Shown: positions 45,489-54,906 of the stretch, one piece after another
Position numbering within the stretch: position 1 is the first letter of the stretch
How the letters are laid out: each line of letters begins with the position of its first letter
Source: Bacillota bacterium
GTDB taxonomy: Bacteria > Bacillota > Clostridia > Tissierellales > Sedimentibacteraceae
Direction: 5' to 3'
DNA: 64,000 bases
Assembly: GCA_023386345.1 (NCBI GenBank)
Contig: JAEWJT010000017.1
Location: 186,001 to 250,000 of the forward strand
The notes under the pieces: model-generated
Databases searched by the model: none
Told to the model about the DNA's origin: nothing
The model's input: the letters and a program-made list of their open reading frames with translations, nothing else
Translations under genes and position numbers: made by a program

Positions 45489-45755
45489 ACATGGTTACTT
45501 TTTAAAAGATAAGCAGGATAATAATAATATTGTAATTTAAGCCATATATAAAATTGAGTAAAATATAATTAGATTAATAATTAAAGTTATAATTCTAAAA
45601 TACTTTATTATAGAACACGTTTTGTTTTATGTGACTGGATATTTCATTTTAAATAATTTATTGAGCTAAATATATGGAAAAGCCAGATAGAATAAGAGCA
45701 TATATCATATTAAATTTTATATTTAGAAAGAAGAACAAAGGAGGAAGAATGTACT

Positions 45756-46538
45756 GTGCTTGTATATGACAATATAAAACTTGAAAAAAAGAATAGTATA
45801 GCTTATTTAACAATCAATAGGCCGGAATTTTTAAATGCATTAAGTTTTGAAGTATTAAATGACATTAAAAATGCATTTGAAAATATAAAAAACGATGAAA
45901 AAGTTTTAGTTGTAATAATGACTGGTGAAGGTAGAGCTTTTGTGGCGGGAGCAGATATTGAGTATATGAAAGGTTTATCTACACTTGAAGCGAAAAATTT
46001 TTCTATATTTGGACAAAGCGTGATGAATATGATAGAAAAATTTGAAAAACCAGTAATTGCGGCTGTAAATGGATTTGCTTTGGGCGGAGGATGTGAGATG
46101 TGTATGGTAGCTGATATAAGAGTAGCTTCAGTGAAAGCAAAGTTTGGACAACCAGAGCTAAATTTAGGAATAATTCCTGGATTTGGAGGAACGCAAAGAT
46201 TATCAAAAATTGTAGGTAAGGGAATAGCAAAATATTTTATTTATACCGGAGAGATAATTGATGCTAATGAAGCTTTTAGGATTGGACTTGTTGAAAAGGT
46301 AGTAGATCATGGAAGGCTTATAGAAGAATGTGAACTAATCGCAAATAAAATTATATCGAAAGCACCTATTGCTGTCAAAATGGCAAAACTTGCAATAGAT
46401 AAGAGTTCAGAAATAGATTTAAATTTAGGATGTGAATATGAAACTGAGTTGTTTAGTACCTGCTTTGGGACAAAGGATAAAGTTGAAGGTATGTCTGCAT
46501 TTTTAGAAAAAAGAATAGCTAAATTTACAAATGCATAA
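45756..46538 (+). CDS. Enoyl-CoA hydratase / crotonase family protein
   Basis: This 260-aa protein has the oxyanion-hole region AGADIEYMKG and both catalytic glutamates, in GGGCEMC and FGQPELNLGIIPGFGGTQRL. It should hydrate a 2-enoyl-CoA to the 3-hydroxyacyl-CoA. GTG start follows AAAGGAGG; the nearby ATG is out of frame. A crotonase inside a glycan locus recalls antA of the anthrose operon. General butyrate metabolism is the alternative, since the lysine pathway yields crotonyl-CoA. Confidence 0.88.
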   Translation: MLVYDNIKLEKKNSIAYLTINRPEFLNALSFEVLNDIKNAFENIKNDEKVLVVIMTGEGRAFVAGADIEYMKGLSTLEAKNFSIFGQSVMNMIEKFEKPVIAAVNGFALGGGCEMCMVADIRVASVKAKFGQPELNLGIIPGFGGTQRLSKIVGKGIAKYFIYTGEIIDANEAFRIGLVEKVVDHGRLIEECELIANKIISKAPIAVKMAKLAIDKSSEIDLNLGCEYETELFSTCFGTKDKVEGMSAFLEKRIAKFTNA

Positions 46539-47236
46539 ACTGTTTATATGAAAAAATAGTGAATATTTATTTCGTTTATCTAAATTATTAGGAAATTGAT
46601 AAACGTCAAAGAGTATAATTTTCTAGGTTATCAAATTCTTTGAAAGAATTTGATGATACAATTTATATAAGAAAGCATATAGATTTGAAGATAATTCAAA
46701 ATTTCACCATTTTTCATTATATGATTGTAGAAAATTTGCGAGTAGTCATTACAATGTAATAGACTCTATGATAATTCAAAACTTAGTGATATATAAACCA
46801 GTAAATGCTAAACAATTATAAAGACTTTTATATGATGAGTAAAGTATCTATAGGTATATGATGACTAAATAAATGTTTAGTTAGAATTATTATTAGGTTT
46901 TTTAATATGTAATTGAATTAAGCCAAAATGGAGATATTGCTTTATAAGTACATTTAAAATAAAATTAGTTTATTTTTGTCGTTTACTATATTTAGAAAAA
47001 TTTTAATGATGAGTATTATACTATAACTTGATTGCTTGGCTTTATTTATCATTATAAATACATTTATATATAGTGTATATAGAAATTGCGTTTATACAAA
47101 TGATGTTATTACTAAATGGAATTATTTAAGAAAAAATGAGGTTTAAAAAATATCTAATAATTTAAATTATATAATATTTATTTGAAGTTAATAAAAATTA
47201 CGTACATATAGATTTAATATAAAAGAGGTGTATGCT
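46539..47236 (+). other. Long gap, probably eroded coding sequence
   Basis: About 700 bases hold no intact gene. A frame at about 46665-46820 reads without stop through NLYKKAYRFEDNSKFHHFSLYDC and onward for some 50 codons, but has no start or ribosome-binding site. I take it as a relic of a deleted gene of unknown type. The ribosome-binding site AGAGGTG of the next gene is at 47224-47230. Confidence 0.45.
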
Positions 47237-48376
47237 ATGGAAAAATTGTTAAGTATAATTGTTCCTACAAAAAATAGATATGGGACATTAAAATTTATAG
47301 TTGAAACAGTATCAAGAATGGAAGTAGAAGAATTGGAATTAATAATTCAAGATAATTCAGATGATAATTCGGAGTTTATTGAAATATTAAATGAATATAA
47401 AAGTGATAATATTAAATATTTTTATTCAAATGAGAAATTATCGGTAGTAGATAATTCAAATCTTGCTGTTAAACATTCAATGGGAGAGTATGTTTGTTTT
47501 ATAGGGGATGATGATAGTTTTTCTTATCAAATAATCAACTGTGTTAAATATATGAAAAAAGAACAGATTGACTCTGCAGTTTTTAATCGTGCTAATTATT
47601 TCTGGCCTGATGTGGAGTTTGCTACTCATAAATTTCCTAGTTTAACAATTCCTAATTATAAAAATACAATTGAAAAAATATATGTTGATTATGAGTTAAA
47701 TAAATGCTTAAATATGGGAGCATCTAATTTTACAAAGATACCTAAATTGTATCATGGTATTGTTAGAAGACAGTGCTTAGAACAAATTTACGAAAATGCA
47801 GGTTCTTATTTCCCAGGACCTAGTCCTGATATGGCAAATGCAATTGCATTATGTTTTTGTGTTAAAAAACATGTTTATATAGATTCGCCAATAATCATAA
47901 ATGGGTCAAGCTTTAATAGTGGTGGTGGGCAAGGTGCACGTCATGGACATAATGGAAAACTTGAGGATATGAAATTTTTACCTAAAGATACTGTTGAAAA
48001 GTGGGAGAAAAACATACCAAAAATATGGACTGTGAGTACTATATTTGCAGAGTCTGCAATCAAATCTTTGCGTGCAATGGGAAAAGAAAAAATGATTGAA
48101 AAGTTTAATTTTTCCTATCACTATGCAAACTTTATTTGTTATGATACAGAATATAAAAATATGATTAAACCTTATTTAACGAGTAGTATTAACTTAAAGA
48201 TTATTTTACATATTTTACAAATTACAGCAAAGCGTGGAGTCATGTTTATTAAAAATTTATTAATGACAAGGCTTGGGATTTCAGATAATAAAATTTACAA
48301 TGATATTTTAAATAGTTATACTGCTCATATAAATGTGTCAAGTGATATCAGATCAAGGAATAATATCTTTATATAA
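47237..48376 (+). CDS. Glycosyltransferase family 2
   Basis: This 379-aa enzyme has the GT-A start LLSIIVPTKNRYGTLKFIVE and the metal-binding region YVCFIGDDDSF. The remaining two thirds hold no clear membrane segment. AGAGGTG is six bases before ATG 47237; the in-frame GTG at 47228 is part of that site. It should add a sugar to the surface glycan. A long eroded gap separates it from the crotonase gene. Confidence 0.88.
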   Translation: MEKLLSIIVPTKNRYGTLKFIVETVSRMEVEELELIIQDNSDDNSEFIEILNEYKSDNIKYFYSNEKLSVVDNSNLAVKHSMGEYVCFIGDDDSFSYQIINCVKYMKKEQIDSAVFNRANYFWPDVEFATHKFPSLTIPNYKNTIEKIYVDYELNKCLNMGASNFTKIPKLYHGIVRRQCLEQIYENAGSYFPGPSPDMANAIALCFCVKKHVYIDSPIIINGSSFNSGGGQGARHGHNGKLEDMKFLPKDTVEKWEKNIPKIWTVSTIFAESAIKSLRAMGKEKMIEKFNFSYHYANFICYDTEYKNMIKPYLTSSINLKIILHILQITAKRGVMFIKNLLMTRLGISDNKIYNDILNSYTAHINVSSDIRSRNNIFI

Positions 48377-48404
48377 AAAATATTGATAGAGGAGGCTCTT
48401 TTTT

Positions 48405-49952
48405 ATGTCATCAATAAAAAAAACGGCGATAATAATAACAATTATATCATTAATATGCAAATTGTTTGGATTTGGTCGAGAGGTTGCTCTTGCCTATTTT
48501 TTTGGTACTTCTTTTGTAGTTGATGCATATTTGATGGCAAGTAGCATACCAACTATACTTTTTGGTTGGCTAACATCCCTATCAGTATCCTTTATCCCTA
48601 TATATATGCATATAAGGGAAAAACAGGGTGTAGAAAAATCAGAGAAATTTACTAATAATATTATGTCGTTAATTTTTGCTGTCGCTATAATATGTGTTTT
48701 AATAGTTTTGATATTTAATAAACAAGTTATTTCTATTACAGCTTCAGGATTCAAAGAAGAGATGATTGAACTGACATCTCAATACTTAAATGTATCAATA
48801 TGGATTGTTTTATTTATAGCTCCAATTCAGATATTAACATCATATCTAAATTGCAATAATAACTTTATACAATCTAGTATTTCGAATTTTGCAATAAGTT
48901 CTGTGCAACTTCTAATGATTTTTTTTGCTGGAATATTAAATGATTTACTACTAGTTTATGGGGTTTTAATATCAAATATAATACAGTTTATTATAGTATA
49001 TGCTTTTTCTTATAGGAAAGGTTTTAGGTTAAGTCTTAAGTTAGCCTTTACACCTGAGATAAAGCAAGTACTTGTTATAGTTGTACCTATATTCATAAGT
49101 AGTATGATTGCTCAAATAGGTGGGTTTTTAGATAAATCTTTTGCATCTAGACTTGCAGAAGGAAGCATTGCGTCTTTAAACTATGCTTATATAATGTTTG
49201 GTTTTATATTTTCAATATTTAGTGTTGCTATCACAACTATGATATACCCTATGCTTTCACAAGCTACTGCTGAAGGAAACATGAAAAAGCTAAAGGACAT
49301 ATTCTCTAAAGGCACTAATATTACAATGATTTTATTCATACCCATAACAATAGGAGCGATTGTATTAGCAAAACCTGCGATATCATTTGCATTTGAACGT
49401 GGGGAGTTTGGATCTTCTTCAACAATGTTGACTACATCTGCATTTATAATGTACACTATAGGTTTATTAGCTGTTGCCTTAAGAGAAGTAATAATCAAAG
49501 TTTTTTACTCTTTGAAAGAAACTAAAGCAACAATGTTTATATCTGTCTTGGCTTTAGGTCTTGACTTTATGTTTAATGTTATACTAATTAAACCCATGGG
49601 GCATGCTGGTCTTGCACTTGGTACGAGTTTGTCTGCTATTATAACTATACCTATATTTTTTATAGTTTTGAGAAAGAAGCTAGGTGCTTTGGGACTTAAG
49701 AATACTTTGATTTTATTTGCTAAAGCGTGTGCTTCGACTTTGATTATGAGTGTTGTAGTATATTTTGGATTTAACTATTTATCATCAATTTTAGGAAACG
49801 GTAAAATGGCTACACTATTGTCTATAGTTTTGTCAGCAGGAGCTGGAGGATTAATTTATTTTGTACTTATGATTGTTTTTAGGGTTAAGGAAATGGATGT
49901 TATTGTGGATATGATTAAAAAGATTTTTGGAAAAATTATTAGGAAAGCTTAA
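48405..49952 (+). CDS. murJ: MurJ/MviN-type lipid II flippase
   Basis: This 515-aa MOP-superfamily protein has about 14 membrane segments, the N-terminal GFGREVALAYFFGTSFVVDAYLMA signature and REVIIKVFYSLKETKATMFISV late in the protein. MurJ flips lipid II; in this glycan locus a Wzx-like role moving lipid-linked oligosaccharide is possible. AGGAGG precedes the ATG. Confidence 0.9.
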   Translation: MSSIKKTAIIITIISLICKLFGFGREVALAYFFGTSFVVDAYLMASSIPTILFGWLTSLSVSFIPIYMHIREKQGVEKSEKFTNNIMSLIFAVAIICVLIVLIFNKQVISITASGFKEEMIELTSQYLNVSIWIVLFIAPIQILTSYLNCNNNFIQSSISNFAISSVQLLMIFFAGILNDLLLVYGVLISNIIQFIIVYAFSYRKGFRLSLKLAFTPEIKQVLVIVVPIFISSMIAQIGGFLDKSFASRLAEGSIASLNYAYIMFGFIFSIFSVAITTMIYPMLSQATAEGNMKKLKDIFSKGTNITMILFIPITIGAIVLAKPAISFAFERGEFGSSSTMLTTSAFIMYTIGLLAVALREVIIKVFYSLKETKATMFISVLALGLDFMFNVILIKPMGHAGLALGTSLSAIITIPIFFIVLRKKLGALGLKNTLILFAKACASTLIMSVVVYFGFNYLSSILGNGKMATLLSIVLSAGAGGLIYFVLMIVFRVKEMDVIVDMIKKIFGKIIRKA

Positions 49953-49959
49953 TGAATTT

Positions 49960-50403
49960 ATGAAATTAAAAAAGTATTTATTTAAAAATATGTTATATAT
50001 TCTAGTCGTTGCATGGATGGTAGCTATATTTTATTTTTCACATCAACCTGTAAATAAATCAAGCGAATTAAGTGGGGGAATAAGTGGATTGATAGTCGAT
50101 AAACTTGAAGGTGTCTTAAAGACAGATTTAGACAATGGGCTATTTGAACATTTGACTAGAAAATTCGCTCATTTTACAGAATATATGATCTTAGGTATTT
50201 TAATGTATATTGTCTTTAGTAGAAATAAAGTGTTTAGTAGTAAAAGAATGTTAGTTTGTGTGATAATATGTGTGCTTTATGCTATTAGTGATGAGATACA
50301 TCAGTATTTTGTTCCTGGGAGGGCTGCTAGAGTGGTTGATGTGATTATTGATAGTGTTGGAGCTATATTTGGTATATATATGACAACTTTATTTACGAAA
50401 TAA
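49960..50403 (+). CDS. VanZ family membrane protein
   Basis: This 147-aa protein has about four membrane segments and the VanZ signature (WMVAIFYFSHQPVNKSSELS, RKFAHFTEYMILGILMY, ISDEIHQYFVPGRAARVVDVIIDSVGA). VanZ-like proteins affect cell-envelope antibiotic tolerance by an unknown mechanism. AGGAAAG precedes ATG 49960; an upstream in-frame start at 49927 lies within murJ. Confidence 0.88.
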   Translation: MKLKKYLFKNMLYILVVAWMVAIFYFSHQPVNKSSELSGGISGLIVDKLEGVLKTDLDNGLFEHLTRKFAHFTEYMILGILMYIVFSRNKVFSSKRMLVCVIICVLYAISDEIHQYFVPGRAARVVDVIIDSVGAIFGIYMTTLFTK

Positions 50404-50720
50404 ACATTATAATAAATGAACAAGAAGAAAGCTTCTAATATAGATTTTTAATTAAGATTGTATTTTATTTATCTGTGATTCTTATTAAAGATTTAAAGTC
50501 AAATATCAGAAAAATGAAATTTATTTAGCTAGATATGAGCTAAAAATCATATTATAAAATAACGATTGATATAGTGCGTGTAAGTTAATATAACTAATTT
50601 ATAAATACTTCCATAAACTAATACATATTTTGATAAGAGAAGTATTTATAAAAAATTTGTAAAAAGGAATAAAAGTGGGATAAGAATCTTTTGAAAAATC
50701 TTTTATCAGAGAACTAAGCA
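50404..50720 (+). other. AT-rich gap after vanZ
   Basis: No ORF, promoter or hairpin of note was found between the vanZ stop and the terminator at 50721-50757. Confidence 0.5.
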
Positions 50721-50757
50721 TAAAAAAGAGGTCAATCATATAAAAAATTGACCTCTG
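50721..50757 (-). terminator. Terminator of the stalk-domain protein gene
   Basis: AGAGGTCAAT (50727-50736) and ATTGACCTCT (50747-50756) form a 10-bp stem followed on the minus strand by six U. It lies 70 bases after the stop of the minus-strand gene. Confidence 0.85.
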
Positions 50758-50827
50758 TAAAAAAATACTTTTTATTTTTTCAATTATCTAATTGAGAGTT
50801 ATTTTCAAAGCCTACTATATATAAAAC

Positions 50828-51676
50828 CTATTTTCCTGTTACTTTAACTTCATTTATAATATTATCTTCTACTGTGATATTTCCAAAAGGATTACCATCA
50901 ATAGTCACTTCGTACGTTCCCGATGGAATATTAGAAAAATAGAATTCATTTTCACCTACCACTTTAGTAGAAAATTCTTTACCAATAGTATCTTTTATTA
51001 TTACTGATTTTTTAAATAGTTCATTATTTGATGAAATTTTACCCTTGATAACGTTAGTCGCTGTTTTGAAATATATTAATATTTCTTCGCCATACAAATC
51101 ACCATTTTCCATAATTATATTGTCTTTAGCTATATATAAACTATAATATGTATTTAGTTCTAATTTATTTTTTAGAATTATGAGAAAATTATCCTTTCTT
51201 GTCATACCAGGCTTACATTCAACATTAACCTTATTTCCTTTATAATCAATTAATATGACTTTACTATTATCTTTTATTTTCTTAGTATTGGCATCAAAAA
51301 CTATCGTTAAATAATCCCACTTAAAATAATTTCCATCTGTTAATGGCTTTGGGTCTACTACAATTATATTATACTTACCATCTGTTGTTTTCATGTTAAA
51401 AGCTTCATTACTTATTAAATCAACTCTTTTCTTTTCACTATTCCAATTAACTTTCATTCCATTCATTTCTGCAACTGTTCTTAATGGCACATAAGTTGTA
51501 CCATTATATAGAAAATTATTTGAAGTGATTTGTTTATTATCCACATAAAGACTTACACTATTAAACAACACTTCAATCTTTTGCAAAATGGAATTTGCAG
51601 AGGTAGGCTTAATATTAAAAATTAATATTGTACAAATTATAATTATAAAACTAAATATACTTTTCTTGAATTTCAT
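50828..51676 (-). CDS. Secreted stalk-domain protein with Ig-like and carboxypeptidase-regulatory domains
   Basis: This 282-aa protein has a signal peptide (about 1-28, ending SAN), a copper amine oxidase N-like stalk domain (about 38-92: LYVDNKQI, NGTTYVPLRTVAEMNGMKVNW), a bacterial Ig-like domain (about 100-205) and a C-terminal carboxypeptidase regulatory-like fold (about 212-275: GKISSN, FYFSNIPSGTYEVTIDG). No catalytic domain is present. A cell-surface or glycan-binding role is likely. It is monocistronic. Confidence 0.78.
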   Translation of the reverse strand: MKFKKSIFSFIIIICTILIFNIKPTSANSILQKIEVLFNSVSLYVDNKQITSNNFLYNGTTYVPLRTVAEMNGMKVNWNSEKKRVDLISNEAFNMKTTDGKYNIIVVDPKPLTDGNYFKWDYLTIVFDANTKKIKDNSKVILIDYKGNKVNVECKPGMTRKDNFLIILKNKLELNTYYSLYIAKDNIIMENGDLYGEEILIYFKTATNVIKGKISSNNELFKKSVIIKDTIGKEFSTKVVGENEFYFSNIPSGTYEVTIDGNPFGNITVEDNIINEVKVTGK

Positions 51677-52210
51677 TTTTTATCTTCCTCCTATGATATG
51701 CTTTGCATTGTAAAATTAAATTAAAATTGATGACTTCTAATTTCTTGTGACGTAATGTTTTTACAACAAAACCCAATACATCCAATAAAAAGAAGATTAT
51801 TATAAAAAATTATATCAGTTTATTGTCTGAAATGCAATAATTCTTTAAAGTTTTATCTATATTAAAAATTTATTTTTTATAGTTTTTAGGAAAAAGTTGA
51901 GGTGTTCTGGCCTAGAAATACCTTGATGTTATTTTTAAAGCTTATGTTTCAATTTTGGTTAAACAGGTATTTATTTTGAATCTAGCTATATTTCATCAAG
52001 TTTTAAAAGTAAGTGTAAAGTCTAAGTATACGTATTCATATAAAACTAACAATGATATAATTCTCTTAACAAATAAGAAAATCTGAGAGATTTAAAAGGT
52101 AACTAAACTTTTTGAACAGAAGGAATAAACTTAAGCAAGAAGAATATAAGTTGTTAAGTCAATTAGCAAATGAGATGACTCTAAGTACATAAATAATATA
52201 TATTTGTTTA

Positions 52211-52287
52211 TAAAAAAACAAAGTACCTATAAATAAGCACTTTGCTGACCCCCCTGGACTATGAAAATATTTTCATAGTTTATGTAT
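52211..52287 (-). ncRNA. Tandem small RNA, copy A
   Basis: Minus-strand promoter TTGAAT (52322-52317), 17 bases, TAGTAT (52299-52294). The transcript of about 77 bases would hold a perfect hairpin ACTATGAAAATATTTTCATAGT split as 10+2+10 (52258-52279), an unpaired CCAGGGGGGTCAG, and a terminator (52212-52246) with seven U. No ORF longer than five codons starts inside. The target is unknown; the six-G run is the likely seed. Confidence 0.65.
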
Positions 52288-52795
52288 AAATAAATACTAT
52301 CATAAAAATTTACATAATTCAAGATATTTTTTAAAAAATTGTAAAAATTTTTTCGACAAAATTCTGCAAATATATCGATAATAAAAAAATGTTGGTTTTA
52401 TGCTATACATTTGAGGTGTTTATGGTAAAATGATATTATGTTTGATATAAATTTATTACTTATTTTAAGGTTTATTAAAATTAAAAAAGGTACATAAGAG
52501 AATTTATATTTTTATCACCCTAAAAATAAGCGATAAAATATATTTTATTATCATTGTTATAAATTAATACTCAAATATTCATTGCATTTTTATATTATAA
52601 TATTTTTAAGCTTTTGCTTAATGGCTTTACATAAGTGTATAGAAATATTAAGATGCTATATATATTATAAGAAAAGTTTAATTAAATTTTTGGATAAATA
52701 GGAATAGGTTTAGGTAAAAGAAACACATAAGAGCAAGTAAATTAGCAAATAAGATGACACTAATCATGTCAATAAACAACATATTTATTTGCTTA

Positions 52796-52873
52796 CAAAA
52801 AAACAAAGCACCTATAAATAAGCACCTTGTTGACCCCCCTGGACTATAAAAAATACTTTCATAGTTCATGTAT
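52796..52873 (-). ncRNA. Tandem small RNA, copy B
   Basis: Minus-strand promoter TTGTAT (52908-52903), 17 bases, TAATAT (52885-52880). The RNA has the same plan as copy A: a hairpin from ACTATGAAAG, then CCAGGGGGGTCAA, then a terminator stem CAAGGTGC/GTGCTTTG and seven U. The hairpin has mismatches not seen in copy A. Confidence 0.65.
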
Positions 52874-53432
52874 AAATAAATATTATCATAAAATTTTACA
52901 TAATACAAGATATTTTTAAAAAAATTCTAAATATTTTATTCGACAAAATTCGACAAATATAATAACTACGAAAAACACTGACTTTATATTTGTTTATTTT
53001 AGATTTGGATGTGTTGAAATAACTAGTCTTACAGTTATTGCAAATATGTTTTACATATTTAAAAGTTTAAAAAACATAAATGGAAAATACCCAAAATACA
53101 CCAAAGAAATTTTATAATTAGTAAAATAATTATTGTATAAAACATATTATAGCGGTGATGACGCTATGAATTAAGAAAATAAGAAGTTAGTTAAAGAAAA
53201 GAATATGACTTAGTAATAGAAATTTAAAATTAAATTAAAAATCAACAAGAAAAAAATTAGAGAATATTTTAAATAGAAAAAATCAACTGCAGTAATTGTT
53301 AGAAAATAGTATTAGAGATATTATTGCAAAAGAGGATGAGTAAAAAAATATTGTTTTATAAGTAAAAAAATAATTAAAAACTTCTTTGCAAATTATTTTT
53401 ATTAAAATATCAATAAATATCATATTTATTTA

Positions 53433-53528
53433 CAAAAAAACAAAGTATTTAAAAATAAATACTTTGTTTACCCCCCTCATGAACATGAGCTATGTAAAAT
53501 ATTTTCATAATTTTCATAGTATGTTCAT
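53433..53528 (-). ncRNA. Tandem small RNA, copy C
   Basis: Minus-strand promoter TTGATT (53563-53558), 17 bases, TAATAT (53540-53535). This RNA is longer, about 95 bases. It has paired elements CTATGAAAAT/ATTTTACATAG and CATGAACAT/ATGTTCATG, then GAGGGGGGTAAA, then a stronger terminator with an 11-bp stem (53441-53451 with 53456-53466). The six-G run and promoter are conserved while the helices have changed. Confidence 0.65.
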
Positions 53529-53841
53529 GGACTTATATTAGCATAAAATTTTGCATAAATCAAGATGTTTTTGTAAAAATTGCAAATATTTTGTTCGACA
53601 AAATTTGACAAATGTGTATATTGACAAAAAACATTAATTTTATGTTTAATTCTATGATAAATGGATTCTATTTTTTATAATATACATCATTTATGTCATT
53701 AGTAATAAGATATATTAGTTTTTATATACGGAAGGGTAGCAAGAATATTTTTCATTATATTTGTAACTAGGTGAGCCATTTATTTTTAGAATAATTGTTT
53801 TAGATAGCATTAAACTAATGTAACTGAATTATATTGTTACT

Positions 53842-53877
53842 AAATAAAACACAAAATTTGGATATACAAATTTTGTG
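53842..53877 (-). terminator. Terminator of receptor 1
   Basis: CACAAAATTTG (53850-53860) and CAAATTTTGTG (53867-53877) form a perfect 11-bp stem, followed on the minus strand by GTTTTATTTA. It lies 41 bases after the receptor stop. Confidence 0.7.
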
Positions 53878-53917
53878 ACTTTCAAATATTTTTGATGATA
53901 AAAACAAAGATTATTTA

Positions 53918-54835
53918 TTAAATATTTGATAAATCAATATCAAAATGTTTCCTGCATTTTTCTATTATTATATTTCTAAGCTTGTCTTGTTTAAAAGCTT
54001 TGCACAAATAAATAGAAGTATTAAGTGATTCAATATGTTCTTTCATATCTAATCTGCACTCAGCACATCCTTTTGTGTAATATAGATTGCTTAAACAACT
54101 AGAATTTTGATTTTCTATACACGATTGTATACCAACATTTGAATATTCTAAAGCTTTTTGATAATTTTTTACTCTAATATAAGCGCCTGCTAAGTTATTG
54201 CATATTATAGGACATATTTCATCAGTACATTCAATAAAGGTTATGCAAAATTCTAAAATTTCTAAATATTTAATTTTATCGTTTAATTTATTAAAAATTA
54301 AAGCAATATTCATTAATATTCTTGCTTCCATAGAAGAAAATATATATGAATTATAATTATCTAAATTAAAGTTTGGAGTAGTTATTTTTATAGCTTCTAT
54401 AAACTTATCATGTGCTAAATTATATTTTTGATTGTTGTAAAGTTCAATGGCTTCTATAAAAATAATTAATTGATTAATTAGATTTATGCAGTATTGATTT
54501 TTAGTAGAAGACAATAAAATATTTAAGTCTTTTAATTCTTTTTGTAAATCTTTATCTTTTTTATTGTGTAATGTTATTTCTATTCTATTTTTAATTGCAT
54601 GAAAAACAGAATAATCGTCAAACCTACATTCAATAAGTAAAGTTACTAAATCTGTTTTATAAAATGGAGATAAATCTTCTAGGATATCAAAATTAGGCAT
54701 CACTTTACCACTTTCATATCTTTTTATAGTTTTATCAGCTACCATTGCATCTCTAGAGATTTCATTTCTTTTGAAATTTAACTTAGTTCTTATTTCCTTC
54801 AATTTTTTTCCAAATAATTCAAGATTATAATACAA
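53918..54835 (-). CDS. RRNPP-type peptide-responsive regulator, receptor 1 (XRE + TPR)
   Basis: This 305-aa protein has an N-terminal XRE helix-turn-helix (about 8-65, LKEIRTKLNFKRNEIS, KTIKRYESGKVMPNFDILEDL) and a C-terminal all-helical TPR-like domain (about 75-300; SSMEARILMNIALIFNKL, ICNNLAGAYIRVKNYQKALEYSNVGIQ). This is the Rgg/PlcR/PrgX/QsrB architecture, in which an imported peptide binds the TPR domain. The start is TTG after AAGGAGG. Two paralogues lie at 55701 and 58964. No intact pro-peptide gene adjoins it. Its promoter overlaps a candidate operator at 54894-54903. Confidence 0.85.
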   Translation of the reverse strand: MYYNLELFGKKLKEIRTKLNFKRNEISRDAMVADKTIKRYESGKVMPNFDILEDLSPFYKTDLVTLLIECRFDDYSVFHAIKNRIEITLHNKKDKDLQKELKDLNILLSSTKNQYCINLINQLIIFIEAIELYNNQKYNLAHDKFIEAIKITTPNFNLDNYNSYIFSSMEARILMNIALIFNKLNDKIKYLEILEFCITFIECTDEICPIICNNLAGAYIRVKNYQKALEYSNVGIQSCIENQNSSCLSNLYYTKGCAECRLDMKEHIESLNTSIYLCKAFKQDKLRNIIIEKCRKHFDIDLSNI

Positions 54836-54877
54836 TAAAATGCCTCCTTATAAGTAAATTCGATTTATTTATATAAA

Positions 54878-54906
54878 ATATTAATAAAAGTAAACTCGAG
54901 AGTCAA
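54878..54906 (-). promoter_or_regulatory. Promoter and operator of receptor 1
   Basis: On the minus strand TTGACT (54906-54901), 17 bases and TAATAT (54883-54878) form a good promoter. The inverted repeat ACT-CTCG-AGT (54894-54903) overlaps the -35, so binding there should repress. Confidence 0.65.

Larger units (their letters stand above)
52090..53610. repeat. Three diverged tandem units carrying small-RNA genes
   Basis: Units ending near 52370, 52955 and 53615 (plus-strand order) share several hundred bases. Each has a plus-strand coding relic, a minus-strand terminator with C6 run, a hairpin, a minus promoter and a shared TTCGACAAAATT(C/T)GCAAAT-like edge. Units A and B retain a common relic: LNFLNRRNKLKQEEYK in A against LNFWINRNRF in B, then LAN(E/K)MTL in both. 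In B a TAA replaces a Gln codon. The rest of 51677-53917 shows no intact gene. Confidence 0.7.

Noticed and set aside
52748..52849. Plus-strand mini-ORF in unit B ending NKAPINKHLVDPPGL, at first sight like a pheromone tail
   Set aside because: Copy A has in-frame stops in the same frame and copy C shifts frame, and no signal peptide precedes it.
52678..52908. A 76-aa minus-strand ORF overlapping small RNA copy B
   Set aside because: It runs straight through the small RNA hairpin and terminator and is not preserved in copies A or C, so it is chance reading frame.
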